Source of the DNA: Pipra filicauda
Lineage: Eukaryota > Chordata > Aves > Passeriformes > Pipridae
Length of the DNA stretch: 64,000 bases
Assembly (NCBI RefSeq): GCF_003945595.2
Contig: NW_024104301.1
Coordinates: forward strand, 620,001 to 684,000
Direction: 5' to 3'
Made by a program: the position numbers and the translations under genes. This document shows, piece after piece, positions 1 through 11,800 of this stretch (positions are counted from its first letter, which is position 1; each line of letters begins with the position of its first letter). A model generated the notes under the pieces. It did no database searches. It was not told where the DNA came from and saw only the letters and a program-made list of their open reading frames with translations.

Positions 1-100
1 AGGCAACAAGGAAGGCAGAGTTTGCCCTGAGGACCCTGAGCTCAACCACGATGAAACCCCCTCCTGAATGCCAGGGTCAGGTTCAAAGGTGAGGGCTCAC

Positions 101-2003
101 CTGGCTGCCTTGCCAAGCCATGGAACTGCTGCCTCTCATCAGGCCCTATGTAGATGTCATCGAGGATGGACAGCTTGGGCAGGCTGTCCACGAGGAAGCC
201 TCTGTAGGTGGGGATGAAAGCCAGGGGGTTCCCTTGGAGCACCAGGATGCGGAGCTTCTGCAGACTGGACAGTTGGGAGACCAGCCCCAGCAGATCTGTG
301 AGGTTGTTAAAGCTCAGGTCAAGGGAGATAAGGTTTGGCCTAAGGAGAGAACCCAGGGAAGAAGGTAAGGCAACAAGCACCTATCTGAGGATAGGGAGCT
401 ACTGCCCTGGGGCAAAAACAGAAACAAAAATGGTGTTTCCTCAGCGCAAACAGAGTCAAACTGGGGAATTCAATGGTACAATCCCAAGAGGCCAATTCCA
501 AATTCCTGAGCCGTATGGTCCATTGCCAGCCTCCCCCACCACTCAAAAACATGTCAAGGAAACATTAATGACCCCACTGCATTATCTGGTGATGCAGCCT
601 AAGCTTTAGATTTTTCCCTGGGCAGAGTCCCAGCAAGGGCTTTGGGGAGGACATGGAAAAAGGAAGCTACCCAGGAAATGGGAACTGTGGTTGGCAGGGT
701 GTCAAGGCTGTTTTCCAGGTGATCTCCCCATTCCACACCTTGGCCATGGACCAAGACAACCACTGAGCATGTGAGAGCAGACACAGACCGCTCTGCACAG
801 GGAGTGGACAGAGCAAAGCAATGACCCTGCTGAAGGGCTGCACCTTCCCAAAGCCACCTCGATGGCTTGAGGTCACCTGTCCACATCTGCCCACCTCCCT
901 TTCAGGAGCCCACAGTCTATGGCATTACCAGAAATCCTCAGTGAGGAACTTGTCCTGGGAAGGGCCACACAGCCTGTTGTGTCCCAGCCCCAAGTGCTGG
1001 AGCTCTGGAGGAGGCTGAGAGCACAGGTCCTCCAGATCACACACAGTGTTGCAGCAGAGCTCCAGGATCTGCCCGGGACAGAGGGAACAACAGACACCTT
1101 TGCAACAGACACCTGGAGCTGTTTGGCTTGCACTGTGTTCCCAGATGGGACCTCCTTCCCCATCCTGCACGAGATGCTGCTCACTCACCTTCAGTGTTCG
1201 GGGCAGGTTGGCCGAGGTGATCCTGCTGATCTGGTTGGCACTGAGGATGAGCTCCTCCAGCTGCTGGAACTGCAACACACCCTCATCGACCTCCTCCACC
1301 TGCAAAGAGCTGGGTTTGGCCAACATGTTCCTGAGTCACCTCATGGCCAAGGAGACACGGACATGTGTTGATCCAGATGACATACGTGTAATCCGGATTA
1401 GCACAACATCCTGGGGAGGGTGGGGGGAGTACCTCTACCCCAGCAGCAACAGTGGCATCTGGGAAGACCGTGGGATGGGGAAGGTGTCCTTTTTCCCAGG
1501 ACGTTTTCCCTCCCAGCAGGCAGACGTGGTCTCCTGGCCTACACCTTTACAGGCACAAGCACCTGCACTTACTCCCTTGTCAACCATCCGCAGGGACTTG
1601 AGGACCTGGTAGACTTTGGAGCCATGGACGAGCTCTGGTGCCAGCACGGCCATCTCCTTCAGGAGCTGGTCCTGGGGACTGCAGTCCTGGGGCAGTGCCC
1701 AGGGGCTGTGCTGGTCCCTCAGCAGCTCCAGCAGCGCCTCGGGGGTCTCCTCGTCCAGCACAGCCTCCTCCTGCCCGGGCTGGACCCTGTGGGGGCTCCT
1801 GTGGCCACTGAGGCAGGATTTGTTCTGCAGAGAGGAGAGAGACAGTGACAGCCCTGCAGCCCACAGGCCCTGTGCCACGTCCCATGGCTGTGCCACCCTG
1901 TCCCTACCCAGCTGCCAAGGCCACAGGGGAAGTCCTGCAGCGCCAGGTGCCGCAGGTACTCCTGAAAAGCAGCCGAGAGGCTGCAGCAGCCGTGTGCTGC
2001 CAT
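101..2003 (-). CDS. LRRC43: Leucine-rich repeat-containing protein 43, 5' half (partial at left edge)
   Basis: Five coding exons read on the minus strand: 2003-1908, 1824-1573, 1299-1189, 1068-929 and 339-101, each with AG/GT borders and one continuous frame, giving 279 residues. The rest (the family is about 650 residues) lies beyond the left edge. Residues about 1-35 carry a block like EYLRHLALQDFPCGLGSW, which I recall near the N terminus of mammalian LRRC43. Leucine-rich repeats start in exon 3 (LEELILSANQISRI) and continue through exon 4 (LQHLGLGHNRL) and exon 5 (LISLDLSFNNLTDL, LRILVLQGNPLAF). The Trp at the exon 4/5 junction is split between exons, which supports the join. The start at 2003 is chosen because the family-like sequence begins just after it. 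The frame stays open upstream to 2291, so a longer N terminus or a 5' exon is possible. The precise molecular role is not shown by the sequence. Identity also rests on its place next to MLXIP. Confidence 0.85.
340..928 (-). other. LRRC43: LRRC43 intron 4
   Basis: This non-coding stretch lies between the GT donor after 929 and the AG acceptor before 339. No further exon or repeat was recognised in it. The shorter introns 1069-1188, 1300-1572 and 1825-1907 are likewise plain. Confidence 0.75.
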
Positions 2004-4583
2004 CCAGCCCGGCCTGACTGGGAATTCCTGCCTCAGGGACTTGTTCCCTGTCGCTAGGAGATGGTGGTGACGCGGATGCCATGGAACCGAGCACCAAACA
2101 AACTCTCCAAGCTGAGCGTGGAGCGAGCCTGGGACAGCACTGAGCTCACCAGGCTGGGAGTAAATCCCTGGTTTTCCAGATCTTCCCCAGGTTCTGGGGG
2201 CTGCTCCCAACCAGGGGCCTTGTGCAGTGCTTGCAGGGTACATCAGCAGCCTTCTTCCCTGGCCAAGGAACTGTGACATGGCATTTGCCATTTCACTTAC
2301 CTATATCCTGAGAATACTCAGGTTCTGGGGAAGAAACAGGAAGGTTCCCAGTCAGTTGTGAAAGCCCAGCTCTTCACTCATGTGGAGGGCACTGACATCA
2401 CAGCCACATAAGGCCATCAGAAAACAAAGTTCACAGTTGAAAATACCAGCTCCCACACTTGGAAAAAAATAGGTGAGCTCCAGGAACAAAAGCCACAGCT
2501 GTCTCAGGTCAGCATCAGGTCTCCGTGCTCTGAGATTGATTTCCTTTTTCCGGTGATAGGTGTTGAGGCAACGGCTACAAATTCCATTTTAGGGAGCTGA
2601 CAGCAGCATGTGTCAGCAGAACTTCACCAAATGACTTGCAGATTTTATGTGATGTCTCATGGTTGCGTGATGGAAAGCTGAACTTCTCAGGTCGGGTTTT
2701 ACAGGACGGATGCTGACCTGTTGCCTTATCAGCTCAGCAGCTTCTCACAGCCGTGTACGGACAGGAAAGGATGAACAGAGCACACACAGGCTAAGAGATG
2801 GTGGCATTGCCTGGAGCGGAACGACCAGGCAACCTGCTGTCCTCAGCTTAGGAGAAGACGAAGTCAAATCTAAAAATCTCTGAAAGACCATTAGCAGCAG
2901 TTGAACTGTGTTTCGTGGAAAAGCAAGGATGTAAAAGTGCTGCTTCTTTCATTTGCATCACTATTTAAAATAACTGCCCCCACTGCCTTCAGTGCTGCAC
3001 AAAGAGATATTCCTGCTCTCAGAGGAAGATCAGCTTCCTTGTCCGTCCTCCCTGGCTATACTCATCTGGGAGAGCTGGAAGGGGACTGGCAGTGCCCAAT
3101 GACCTCTTGATGTACAAGCTCGTGCACCTTCCACTCATCTTCCTGTGGGGCACTGGCCGGCTGCATCTCTCTGCTTTTTTGGTGCTTCCAAACAAGCAAC
3201 CCTCCAAGATCATCCTTCTACCTGAAAGGAGCCGTCTGCACCCACCACTGTCTTTGTAGGGATGCTCCTAAAGAATGCCCTGCACAAAGAAACATCTCTC
3301 TTTCTCTTTCTCCCTCATTTTACCCCCAAATAATAATAAAAAATCTCAAATAAATTAAATACCTTCTAGAACTGTCCTTTTCTAGCTCTCCCTCAGCACT
3401 CTGCTGTACTGTGTGCTGCCCCATGCACAGGCCACGGTAACTCATCTCTTTCTTTGCATTATTTAGCACCTGGGAATAGGGTTGTGCAAGAAGAAAAGCT
3501 TCCTAGGTGGCTGCCTCTGCTTGGCTCTCAGTGCTCCCTCAGAACCACCTTCAGTTTGGGACTCTCCTTTGATGTGGCCTCAAGCAAACAACCAAGGGCT
3601 GAAGTTACAGGTTGGTGGGACCTGAGTGCAGAGTTGTACAGGGGAAACGTCCTTTCCCATTTCAAGCCTTGGGAATCAGTTCATCCCAGAGAACAGTCCT
3701 TGAACCGGTTCCAGTCACTTCGGAGGAGTTCATGCACGCACCAAGCTTTTTATTTTCAGAAAGGACTGTTTCACGTGGAAACCAGAACTGATTACTTGGA
3801 TACCAAGATGTTGATCCTTGAAAGTCTTCTAGTGACTCGACACACACTCATTTTTGAACTTATGATCACCTTTCACCACACCTTTAATGACAGAGGTGGG
3901 AAGTACAGCATCCACAAGTGTGGATGTGTCACAAATGTGGGTTTCCTCTGCTCTGTTTTCTGTCCCAAACCATCAGTAGTTCTGCTCTCTTGAGTTCGTG
4001 CTTGCAAACCCTAGGGATAAATTTCCTCTGGTTTGGTGTGTATGAGAATTTCCTGCATTTAGTTACAGGAAACAGAAAATAACCTCAGGGGAGTTAGAGA
4101 GATGGGTGACAGGGATGGGGAGGTGTGATCCTGGGCATCCTCTGCTGGGTTACATGAGAGGGTCCCACCTTGGGGAAGGGTCTTCCAGACATGCAGCAAA
4201 AGGATTTATACACTGAACTGGAGGCCTGACCTACCTTGCACACAAGCCTCCTGTGGCTTTTTCACTCCCTGCATTGGCCCACTCTTACAGTGACCCTGCA
4301 GGAGAAGGTCGCTGGCTTTGGGCAACAATAATGTGCTTGCAAGCTCCAACCATGTCTATTTTAAAAGCACAACAGAGTTTATATCCTAACTCCTACATTT
4401 TGGAGAGCCCAAGGATTTTGATGGGATGGCTAAGCCAAGCATCCCAAACTCCTCATCAAACAGATGACAGAGGACACCACCTATGTCTATGGAAACTGCA
4501 CCTAGATCACAATCAGCGAAGACGCACTCGAACCAACTTTTGATGTAATCTTTCGAAAAGGGAAAAAAACCCCGAACTATCAC

Positions 4584-4587
<4 letters not shown>

Positions 4588-4616
<29 letters not shown>
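4588..4616 (+). repeat. Poly(A) tract, 29 A
   Basis: An uninterrupted run of A sits about 130 bases upstream of the cytokine start codon. It may be simple slippage or the tail of an old retroposed fragment; no element body was recognised next to it. Confidence 0.9.
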
Positions 4617-4619
<3 letters not shown>

Positions 4620-4653
4620 TGTGGGGGAGCCACTGACGCAGGACTCCGAGGTG

Positions 4654-4660
4654 CTTAAAT
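4654..4660 (+). promoter_or_regulatory. TATA-like box of the cytokine gene
   Basis: CTTAAAT lies 84-90 bases upstream of the ATG, leaving room for a 5' UTR of about 50-60 bases. A TATA-type core promoter is usual for inducible cytokine genes. The spacing fits, but the transcription start is not visible. Confidence 0.4.
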
Positions 4661-4743
4661 GCAGCCTGGCTGGGCCCAACCCAGCACTGCAGGCACCAGC
4701 AGCTCCAGCACCAGCTCCCAGCCAGCAGCTCTCCCGGCCCACC

Positions 4744-6376
4744 ATGGAACGCCGAGCAGGTGGGTCTGCCTTACCCTTGCTCCACATTGTTGAGGTGCAT
4801 TGGTTGATGTTCATCACTAGCTCAGGAACTTCATGCTTTGAAAATGTATCATGCTGCACAAACCCAGAGAGTTTTGCAAAAAATTCTGCGGAGGGTTCAG
4901 ACCTATCATTGTATTCTTCCTTTTCTTTTTCCTTTTGACTCTCCGTCTGAATGCAGAAATCAACAGCTTTGCCATCTTCCTCTTCTGTTTACTGGTTCCT
5001 TTGGGCTCCTCAGCACCAACAGAGAGATCAAAAGAAAGTAAAATGACTACAGGACAGAGGCAGAAGCGTTTTCCCACTGAGATAAAGCCCTTGGTAGCAG
5101 TGATAGAAAAGAGAGCCACTGAGTTATTGGGATACTATGTAAGTACCATTTTGCATGTGCTGTGTCTGTGTCTGTGGAGAAATCTCTTGAGTTATTATAA
5201 AAGACCATGGTCTTCTGATGGAAGACCATCAGAAAAGAAATATTTAGGTTAGAAGCTAAAATAGTCTCTTCTCTGTATTCCATGCAAGAAGAAAAGCACT
5301 GATACTGCATTATTTGAGGGCAGAGTTGGAGCAATGGCCAGAGCAGCTGCAGAATGGCTGACTTTGCCTCCAGTGCTCCTTCTCAGTCTCCAGAGTCATG
5401 CTAGGCTTGGAGGAGGCATCTTTTTGGAGGAATCCAGTGAGATCATTGGAAACATGGCAAGAATTACCTTGCTCTTCAATCTGATCCTAGTTCTTGAGCA
5501 CTTTAGCCAAAACTCCTGCTCACCCATCCTCTCCCTGGAGATGCTAAAACGTGCACTGAACTCAAGTGTCAATGGCTCAGACAAATTACAGTTCCTGAGA
5601 TTGCATTTCCAAGAGTGTGTTGATAAAAATCAACATTGACATTTCCTCTGAATTCACTGCTGAAATTAAAACCATCTCTGCCAAAAGAGATGAGAACACA
5701 CTCAGGCCAAACCAGATCTCCGGCATAAGGAAATTTTGCCCACACAGCAAAGAATAAAAACCAATACTTAGAAAAGCTGCAAATGAGACAAGCAGGGCAC
5801 GAGGAGAGGAACTGCACACTGACAGCCACAGACAGCGTGCAATACCTGCTTGATCAAAGGGGTGTAGGTGTTGGTACAGCTATTGAACCACAACCAAAAA
5901 CCCCAGTGTACCCAAGTGAGAAATGGAAACCAAGGGATTAATAACTTCCCTCTGCTCTCCCTCCCTCACAGGAAGCTTGTGTCTTTCCAGCACTCCAAGG
6001 TGAGACCCAGCTGCTGAATAAGACCAAAGTCAAAGACATGGTGGAGAGAATACCTGACTGCCCAGCTTTCCATGCCAACTGCTGTGCTCTGCACCACATT
6101 TACAACATCCTGCAAACCCTGGGGAGCGACATGGAAACAATCTGTAACACGACTGCCCGCGATGTTGTCGCCGCCAATCTCAATCAGCTGAACTCCACCC
6201 TGAGCGAAGGAGCTGCATTTTACACCTGCAGGAGCACGGACCTGCCGCGGGTGCACCTCAGCCAGGGCCAGCCCGTGGACTTGGCAGACACAATGAGCTA
6301 CATCTGGTTGTTTTTAAAGAAATACAAACAAATTGTGCAGAATACGAGAGAAATGTACTCTGAAGCAGCAATTTAA
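4744..6376 (+). CDS. Secreted four-helix cytokine of IL-6/LIF/OSM type at the IL31 locus
   Basis: Three coding exons are 4744-4759, 4957-5138 and 5972-6376 (16 + 182 + 405 nt), making 200 residues plus stop. The start has a strong Kozak context (CCCACCATGG). Donors GTGGGT and GTAAGT are good, and both acceptors follow long pyrimidine tracts. Residues 1-25 form a clear signal peptide (charged MERRAE, then a hydrophobic core ending GSSA). The mature chain has six cysteines (69, 96, 103, 104, 124, 152) and three N-glycosylation sites (N82, N125, N140). FHAN at 99-102 and KKYKQI at 182-187 in the last helix resemble mammalian LIF as I recall it. The tiny first exon, mid-size second and long third match the LIF/OSM gene plan. 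Its place between MLXIP and LRRC43, antisense to both, is that of mammalian IL31, also a gp130-family cytokine and 3-exon gene. I infer an avian IL31 ortholog or LIF/OSM-like paralog signalling through a gp130/OSMR-type receptor; overall similarity to IL31 itself is weak by eye. LIF proper sits elsewhere in vertebrates. Confidence 0.75.
4760..4956 (+). other. Cytokine gene intron 1
   Basis: It begins GTGGGT after a one-base (phase 1) overhang and ends TGAATGCAG after a pyrimidine-rich run at about 4914-4945. Joining the two exons restores a Glu codon and a continuous signal peptide, which is the main reason for placing the start at 4744. Confidence 0.75.
5139..5971 (+). other. Cytokine gene intron 2
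   Basis: An 833-base phase-0 intron runs from GTAAGT to CTCCCTCACAG. Several short open frames inside it show no domain and are not considered coding. No repeat was recognised. Confidence 0.75.
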
Positions 6377-6985
6377 TACGCCGGGATGAAAAGGCACTGG
6401 AGACCTGGCTAAATGTGACCTGTCAGTGGTTATGGGATCAGTTTGCCAGAAACAACATTGATAAAATACTTGCTACTCTATATAACTATGTAATCTAGTT
6501 TAATTTAAAGGATGAATGTCTTAAGTTATATTATTTATTATAAAACTATTTATACTATCCTATTTGCAACAGCATGTAAAAAGGATGGACTAATGTGAGT
6601 CAGGATAATTTAATTAATCAATCCTGACATAAATAAGCAAACAGGAAATCATAACTTTAATGTTATTTATATTTTACCTTGCAGGGTTTTTTTCAGAAGT
6701 TGATTGTCAGTAGATTTTTACTTCTCTCTCTACTAGTGAATTTTATTTATAAATTTATATCTAATCTATTTTTATAAATCTATTTAAGCAATTATATAGT
6801 TTATATAGATATTTATTCATATTTTAACTCATATTTTAATACTGAAAGGGATGAATGATGTATTTGCTACTTAGCAGATGCATGGTTTTACTCCTTTCCT
6901 CTCATTACTTTTGGATAGAACCTGGAATGGACAGAACCTGGAACTTAATTAAAATAAATTAAATAAAACCAATGTCACTGGATTC
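6377..6985 (+). promoter_or_regulatory. Cytokine 3' UTR with AU-rich elements and poly(A) signals
   Basis: The 3' UTR is extremely AT-rich and holds many ATTTA pentamers between about 6490 and 6830. It includes the nonamer TTATTTATT at 6531-6539 and TTTATTTATAA near 6742. Such elements recruit decay factors and make cytokine transcripts short-lived, so tight post-transcriptional control is expected. Poly(A) signals AATAAA lie at 6953-6958 and 6962-6967, so cleavage is expected near 6980-6990. Confidence 0.75.
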
Positions 6986-9934
6986 TCTTTTTACTATCTA
7001 ATACTTTTTTACACTATTTTTTTGCACTGAAAGCCTAGTTGTTTACTAAACAACAAACTGAACTAGCTGTTTCTGGTTCTTATGCTAAAAGACACTAGAA
7101 ACAGCACATTTTTATTCATAAACATAAAGCTTTCAGCTTTGTCCCTTAAATTCCTGACTGGTTTCTTGTTTGGATGAATCAGTGGTACTAGAAAAGTACA
7201 CGTTTCCCAAGAGGAACAGGGGGACCAAGCTCCTTGCTGGAGCCAGGGGAAGAATTCCTCCCCAGTGGACCCAATTTCAGACACCTCTGCGGAAACGTCA
7301 CATAGTGGTGACATCCAGCAGGTGCAATTCCAGCCTCACAGCCTTCATTTTTAATGGAAAAGGATCACTGCCTGGGGGTGTGTTTATCCCCAAGGCAGAA
7401 ACAACATCTACTGACCTTTTCAGGTGGGGTCAGCAAACCCCAACAAGCAGGAAAACATTTGTATCCTGAGGGCTTCGACATCACCACTGCCAATGGTTGA
7501 CACAAGCCACTTAGGCACTCGCTGAACCAGGGGATTATACAGGGCCACTCCCTGTGGTTTCCTCTCCTCTGCACATCTTTTCTTTCACCTTCTAAAGATA
7601 TAAATAGCTCCACGGAAGTGTTTTCCTTGGAGAGGGAAACATTTTCTCAGAAGCTCAAACAAGATGTTAAAGTGAGTCAGATGGTCTGTCCCAGCTCACA
7701 TCACAGGAAGAGCAACCTGAAAAAGATGAGTTGTTCTCCCTCACAGAACTGTCCCACCAGCCCTGCTGACTCAGCTCAGCTCAGGAGCTCATAGGAAGCA
7801 CAAAACTGTGGAGAGCTGTGGTTCTCCTCACCGGAGCTGTAAGAGACGGGTGCTTTGCCACAAGGGTTTGGGCTGCAGCAAGGCAGGTGGCCTGATCCCA
7901 TGGCACTGACCCTGCCTGATCCCATGGCACTGACCCTGCCTGATCCCACGGCACCGACCCTGCCTGATCCCATGGCACTGACCCTGCCTGATCCCACGGC
8001 ACTGACCCTGCCTGATCCCATGGCACTGACCCTGCCTGATCCCATGGCACCGACCCTGCCTGATCCCATGGCACTGACCCTGCCTGATCCCACGGCACCG
8101 ACCCTGCCTGATCCCACAACGTGAACCTTCACTGTCTGCCCTGTCACCTCCTGGAGGAAGCCCTCAGGGATGAGAACAGGCAGCGAAGAGCTTCTGAGTG
8201 CAAATATAGGTAAAAATACATTTAAAAAAAAATCTAGTGAGCATTACATTCCATTCTTTCACATACAAAGCGAGCCCTGAGCTGTTTGCCCACTGAAGGG
8301 TCAATTCCTTTACAGCAGTGATTTCATTTGGCATCATTTCCATGGAGCAAATGCAGATCCACTTTTGGCAGCGTTCGAGGATTAGCAGAACCAGCCACAA
8401 AAGAAGCCACTTCAAAAACTGTCATTTGGCACATCAGCTCAAGTTACAGCAGCCTCCATGAAATCACCACTAAATCAGTAGTACAGAAAATTTGCTCTCC
8501 AGCCACAGCTTCCTCCCACAGAGCTCCGACAGCATTGTTGAGCTGATGTGCAGCAGCTCTGGCATTTGTAATGCTTGGCCAAGAGAGAAGTCAGGCTCAA
8601 GTGTTGGTTTACCACTGGTTAAATAGCTCTGCTCTTCACTGCCTACTCTTATGAAAATGCTCTGTGAGACGAAGCTACAGATTTCTGAAAAATTAAATGC
8701 AGAGTTCAAAAACTGCTGCACCCTCTGGAACTGCAGGCCTGACTCATCAGAGGTTCTCATAAGAAATATTAAGTCAAAGGCATCAACGACAAGGATAAGA
8801 TCAACCAGTACAAACTCTTGTGTGGTGATTTTAAAATAAAATCCTTCTTTTCACTCATCTATTACCTTTTACTTCAACTAGAGCCTCAGGCACTCAATGC
8901 TGCTTCCACTGGGCAAGGAAATCCAAAATACACACGAGGTGACAACTGAAGCACAGGGAGCTGGAGTGTCCTACCAGGGAAAAACAAAAAGCAGTCATTA
9001 AAGGCAAGGATGAAATGTTCTTAATTTCATTTTTTAAATGGATTTAAGCAGCTCAGTGCCTAACACTGACATCAATTCCATGGGAATACCATGTTATCCA
9101 ACCTTAGTGCTGCTCTGCAGACTCCACTGTCCAGGCAATGTGTCAGACTCAAATCCAAGCCTGCAAGAAAGTAAGACCAACAGGGCTCAAGGCATTGGTG
9201 CAGCACCTACAGGCTTAATAATTTCTTAGAGAAACACCAGGGCTGCCTGGGAATTACTGCATGTTAGAAGTGCAGAAATGAAAAAAAAATTGCCAAATGA
9301 GCTCACTCACTGTTGTGCTTCACAGAATGAACAATAAGGGTCTGACCACTTCAGGAATCATCAGAACGAAAATGATGCTTTGCAAAAGGTGAAAGAGAAG
9401 CTCAGGGGGTATTTAGGGCTCTGCACACACCTGGACCTGCAGAGATGGTGCTTTAGCCCCTGTTATCCACTGTCTCTTAAGCTGATTCAGTGAAGCAGAG
9501 GAGAGATGACTAGAAAGAGTTATTTTCAATTTTTGCTAATCTGGTTAACATTGACTCTGGTGAGACAGCAAACAGCCCAGCACAGAGCAAACACAGCCTG
9601 GGGGGCCAAGGCACCAGGAAAAGAAATCACTTGTGAGCTCCAAGTAAGCTCAGAGTGAGTCGATTATTTCAGTCAAGAAGAGCCCAAAGGGACACCAAGT
9701 TTCCTAAAAAGAGTCCAAACTTCAGCAGCTCCACAGAGGATACACAAGCCTTGCACTGCAAATGCCAAACATGCAGATCCAGAGGGTCACTCCAGCATCA
9801 TTTACAGGGAAAAAGAGCTCTTGCCACCTTTTAGAGCTGCAAAAAGGCTGCCAGGTGCTGGCCCTGGCCCAGGAACAATTCCACTTACCCATTTCCCCAC
9901 CTCCAGTTAGAAAATAAAGGCATTACAACCAGTT
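6986..9934. other. Intergenic region between cytokine and MLXIP 3' ends
   Basis: This 2.9-kb tail-to-tail interval contains the minisatellite at 7891-8117. No gene, RNA gene or recognisable transposon was found elsewhere in it. The open frames over the minisatellite are products of the 24-base periodicity. Confidence 0.6.
7891..8117. repeat. 24-bp minisatellite, about 9.5 copies
   Basis: Tandem units begin CCTGATCCCATGG and continue with CACTGACCCTG. Because 24 is divisible by three, frames over the array translate as eight-residue repeats on both strands. Copies differ mainly at two T/C sites (CCATGG or CCACGG; CACTG or CACCG), consistent with CpG decay between copies. It is a likely length-variable locus. 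Confidence 0.95.
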
Positions 9935-9951
9935 TCTTCCAAAAAATATCC

Positions 9952-9957
9952 TTTATT
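9952..9957 (-). terminator. MLXIP: Poly(A) signal of MLXIP
   Basis: TTTATT on the plus strand is AATAAA on the minus strand. It is the most distal canonical signal I found downstream of the MLXIP stop; the 5.2-kb distance is inferred, not shown by transcripts. Confidence 0.55.
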
Positions 9958-11749
9958 GTTTTGGTTGTAAATATAAAAAAAAAAATGCATTGCACAATTT
10001 AACAGACCTACTGAAAAGTGCTACATATCAACAGTACAACAGAAGTTGTGTCATGCAACAGAACAGGAAACCTAAGCAAAGCAAGAGCACAACCTGAAGT
10101 CCTCATACCTTCAAGCATTTTTTTTTCCTTTTTAACAAGAACGAATTCCATCCACTTAAAACACATTTAAATACAAGGTTAGAAGAAAACGAGTAACTTA
10201 TGAATTGTATTGTTAATTGAAAGGTCTGCTCCAAACACTGATGTCTTTTGATTGAAAACCTCATTCATGTTGGAAAAGTTCAGATATAAAAGAAGTTCAG
10301 ACAACGGCTAGAAAGTAATTCTATTATATACCTAAGATGTGTTTCTTTGTAACTGAATTATTTAGAACTCAAGTTTTACAGATAAAGCTACAATTTGGTA
10401 CTACCTCTTCTGCTCTAACACAGTAAATGAGCAGGAAATTCAACCAAGAACGAAACAAAAGGAAACTTGAGGCTTAACTGATGTTGTGGGAAATACTGGG
10501 GCTCTATAAAAGAAAAAAAACAAATGATTTCCTCTGAAACTCAAGTGTATAAATATAGGAGTAACAGAAAAACTCCTGTTGTCTCACCTAATTAAAAAAA
10601 CTCCTAAAAGTTATCAACAGTTGTCCATAGTCCTCCAAGAGTGGTATGACTGAGTCCCTAAAGCAACCTAAAGTGGGTGTCATCAGCCTTTTGTGGGTAT
10701 TTTTCCATGCAATAAAGGTGAAAAGAAAGCAAAAAAGAGAAGGAAAAAGGTGAAAACAGTTAACAACCCATTCTATTTTCAGCTACATCTTCCAGCTGGC
10801 AACATCAAGGCAAGAATTATTCACTCCAGAAACTCAGAAAGTGAAACAACCTTCATATAATTTGCACTACAAAAGCATTACCTTACTGAATGTTTTTGCA
10901 GTGAGCTTCTCTCTCTGTTCTCAAACTGTTCTCCAGGAGTTTGGGGTTTTAAAAGCAAACAAAACTAAATTTCCCTGTCCCTGTCACCTCTACCACACGT
11001 GCACATACACACACACTCTCACAAAGGAATGTAAAAAACCCTGAAGATACAAAGGGATGATGTTTTTCAGTACAATTTGACAGCCCTTTGTCTTTTTCAA
11101 GCCACTTCAGATTTAGAGGTTTAAGCACTTGCATATTTTCTGGTTTCTGTCAAGCCTGTGGTCTGACAGCCTGTACATGAGTGTGTGCGCTCGTGAGCAC
11201 GGGAGAGGAGAGTGGTGAATTCAGCAGGAAAGGTGTAACTTTTTCCATACAGACACACAATTACTCACAACCTCAGTTTGAAAGGGACACAGATAAAATC
11301 CTCTTAAAAGCCAGGGAAGCCCCACTTTGTCCATTCACAGAATTTTCCACAGAGCATTGTACTGGGGGGAACAATGTATGATGTGATAAATCAAATGCAT
11401 CCACGACACCAAGATCTAAGGCACAGATGGAAACATTCTGGTCAGCCTCCCTTCAAGGAAGCCTTCCCCAGGGGTTTAGAAAAGCATGGAAGAACATTCC
11501 AATCAGCTCAAATGGTAGTAATCAAGAATCCTTTGGTTTTGTGCAGAGATCAGACTGTCATGATGAAGTGTGCACTTGTCTGTGATCCTACTACTCATTA
11601 ATTCCTTCAATTCTAGCGTGTGCCTGGAGTTTCACCACTTACTCCTCCAGCTAAGAGGAGGCTAAAAACTACAACACAAGCTAATAACTAATCCAGATAA
11701 TGCCCAGAACTTGTGTTTGGGGTGGGGGCCATCTACAATATCCTGCCTA

Positions 11750-11800
11750 ATAGAATTCAAGGTTGAAAAGAACCACTAGACAATCCCAGTTTGACTTTGT
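11750..11800 (-). repeat. Possible CR1 3'-end remnant
   Basis: The stretch with AGAATTCAAGGTTGAAAAGAA resembles the reverse complement of CR1 3' ends (AGAATCATTCAGGTTGGAAAAGACC-like) as I recall them, with divergence. It is short and weakly supported. Confidence 0.35.

Larger units (their letters stand above)
2004..4743. other. Intergenic region between divergent LRRC43 and cytokine gene
   Basis: This 2.7-kb interval separates the LRRC43 start (minus strand) from the cytokine start (plus strand), so it should hold both promoters. A 29-A homopolymer occupies 4588-4616. A TATA-like CTTAAAT at 4654-4660 lies 84-90 bases before the cytokine ATG. The frame 3454-3993 on the plus strand is open for about 180 codons but begins at TTG and shows no domain, so it is not annotated as a gene. 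LRRC43 5' UTR and any non-coding first exon would lie at 2004-2300. Nothing else was recognised. Confidence 0.6.

Noticed and set aside
3454..3993. 179-codon plus-strand frame between LRRC43 and the cytokine gene
   Set aside because: It begins with TTG rather than ATG, has no domain, no signal peptide and no partner exon. Treated as chance, although a codon-conservation test would settle it.
4744..6376. Calling the cytokine gene LIF or OSM outright
   Set aside because: Motifs recall LIF, but the neighbours are MLXIP and LRRC43, not the usual LIF/OSM neighbours, and similarity was judged by eye only.
7776..8147. Long repetitive frames on both strands near 8 kb
   Set aside because: They arise from a 24-base tandem repeat whose length is a multiple of three, so all frames stay open; no flanking exon structure.
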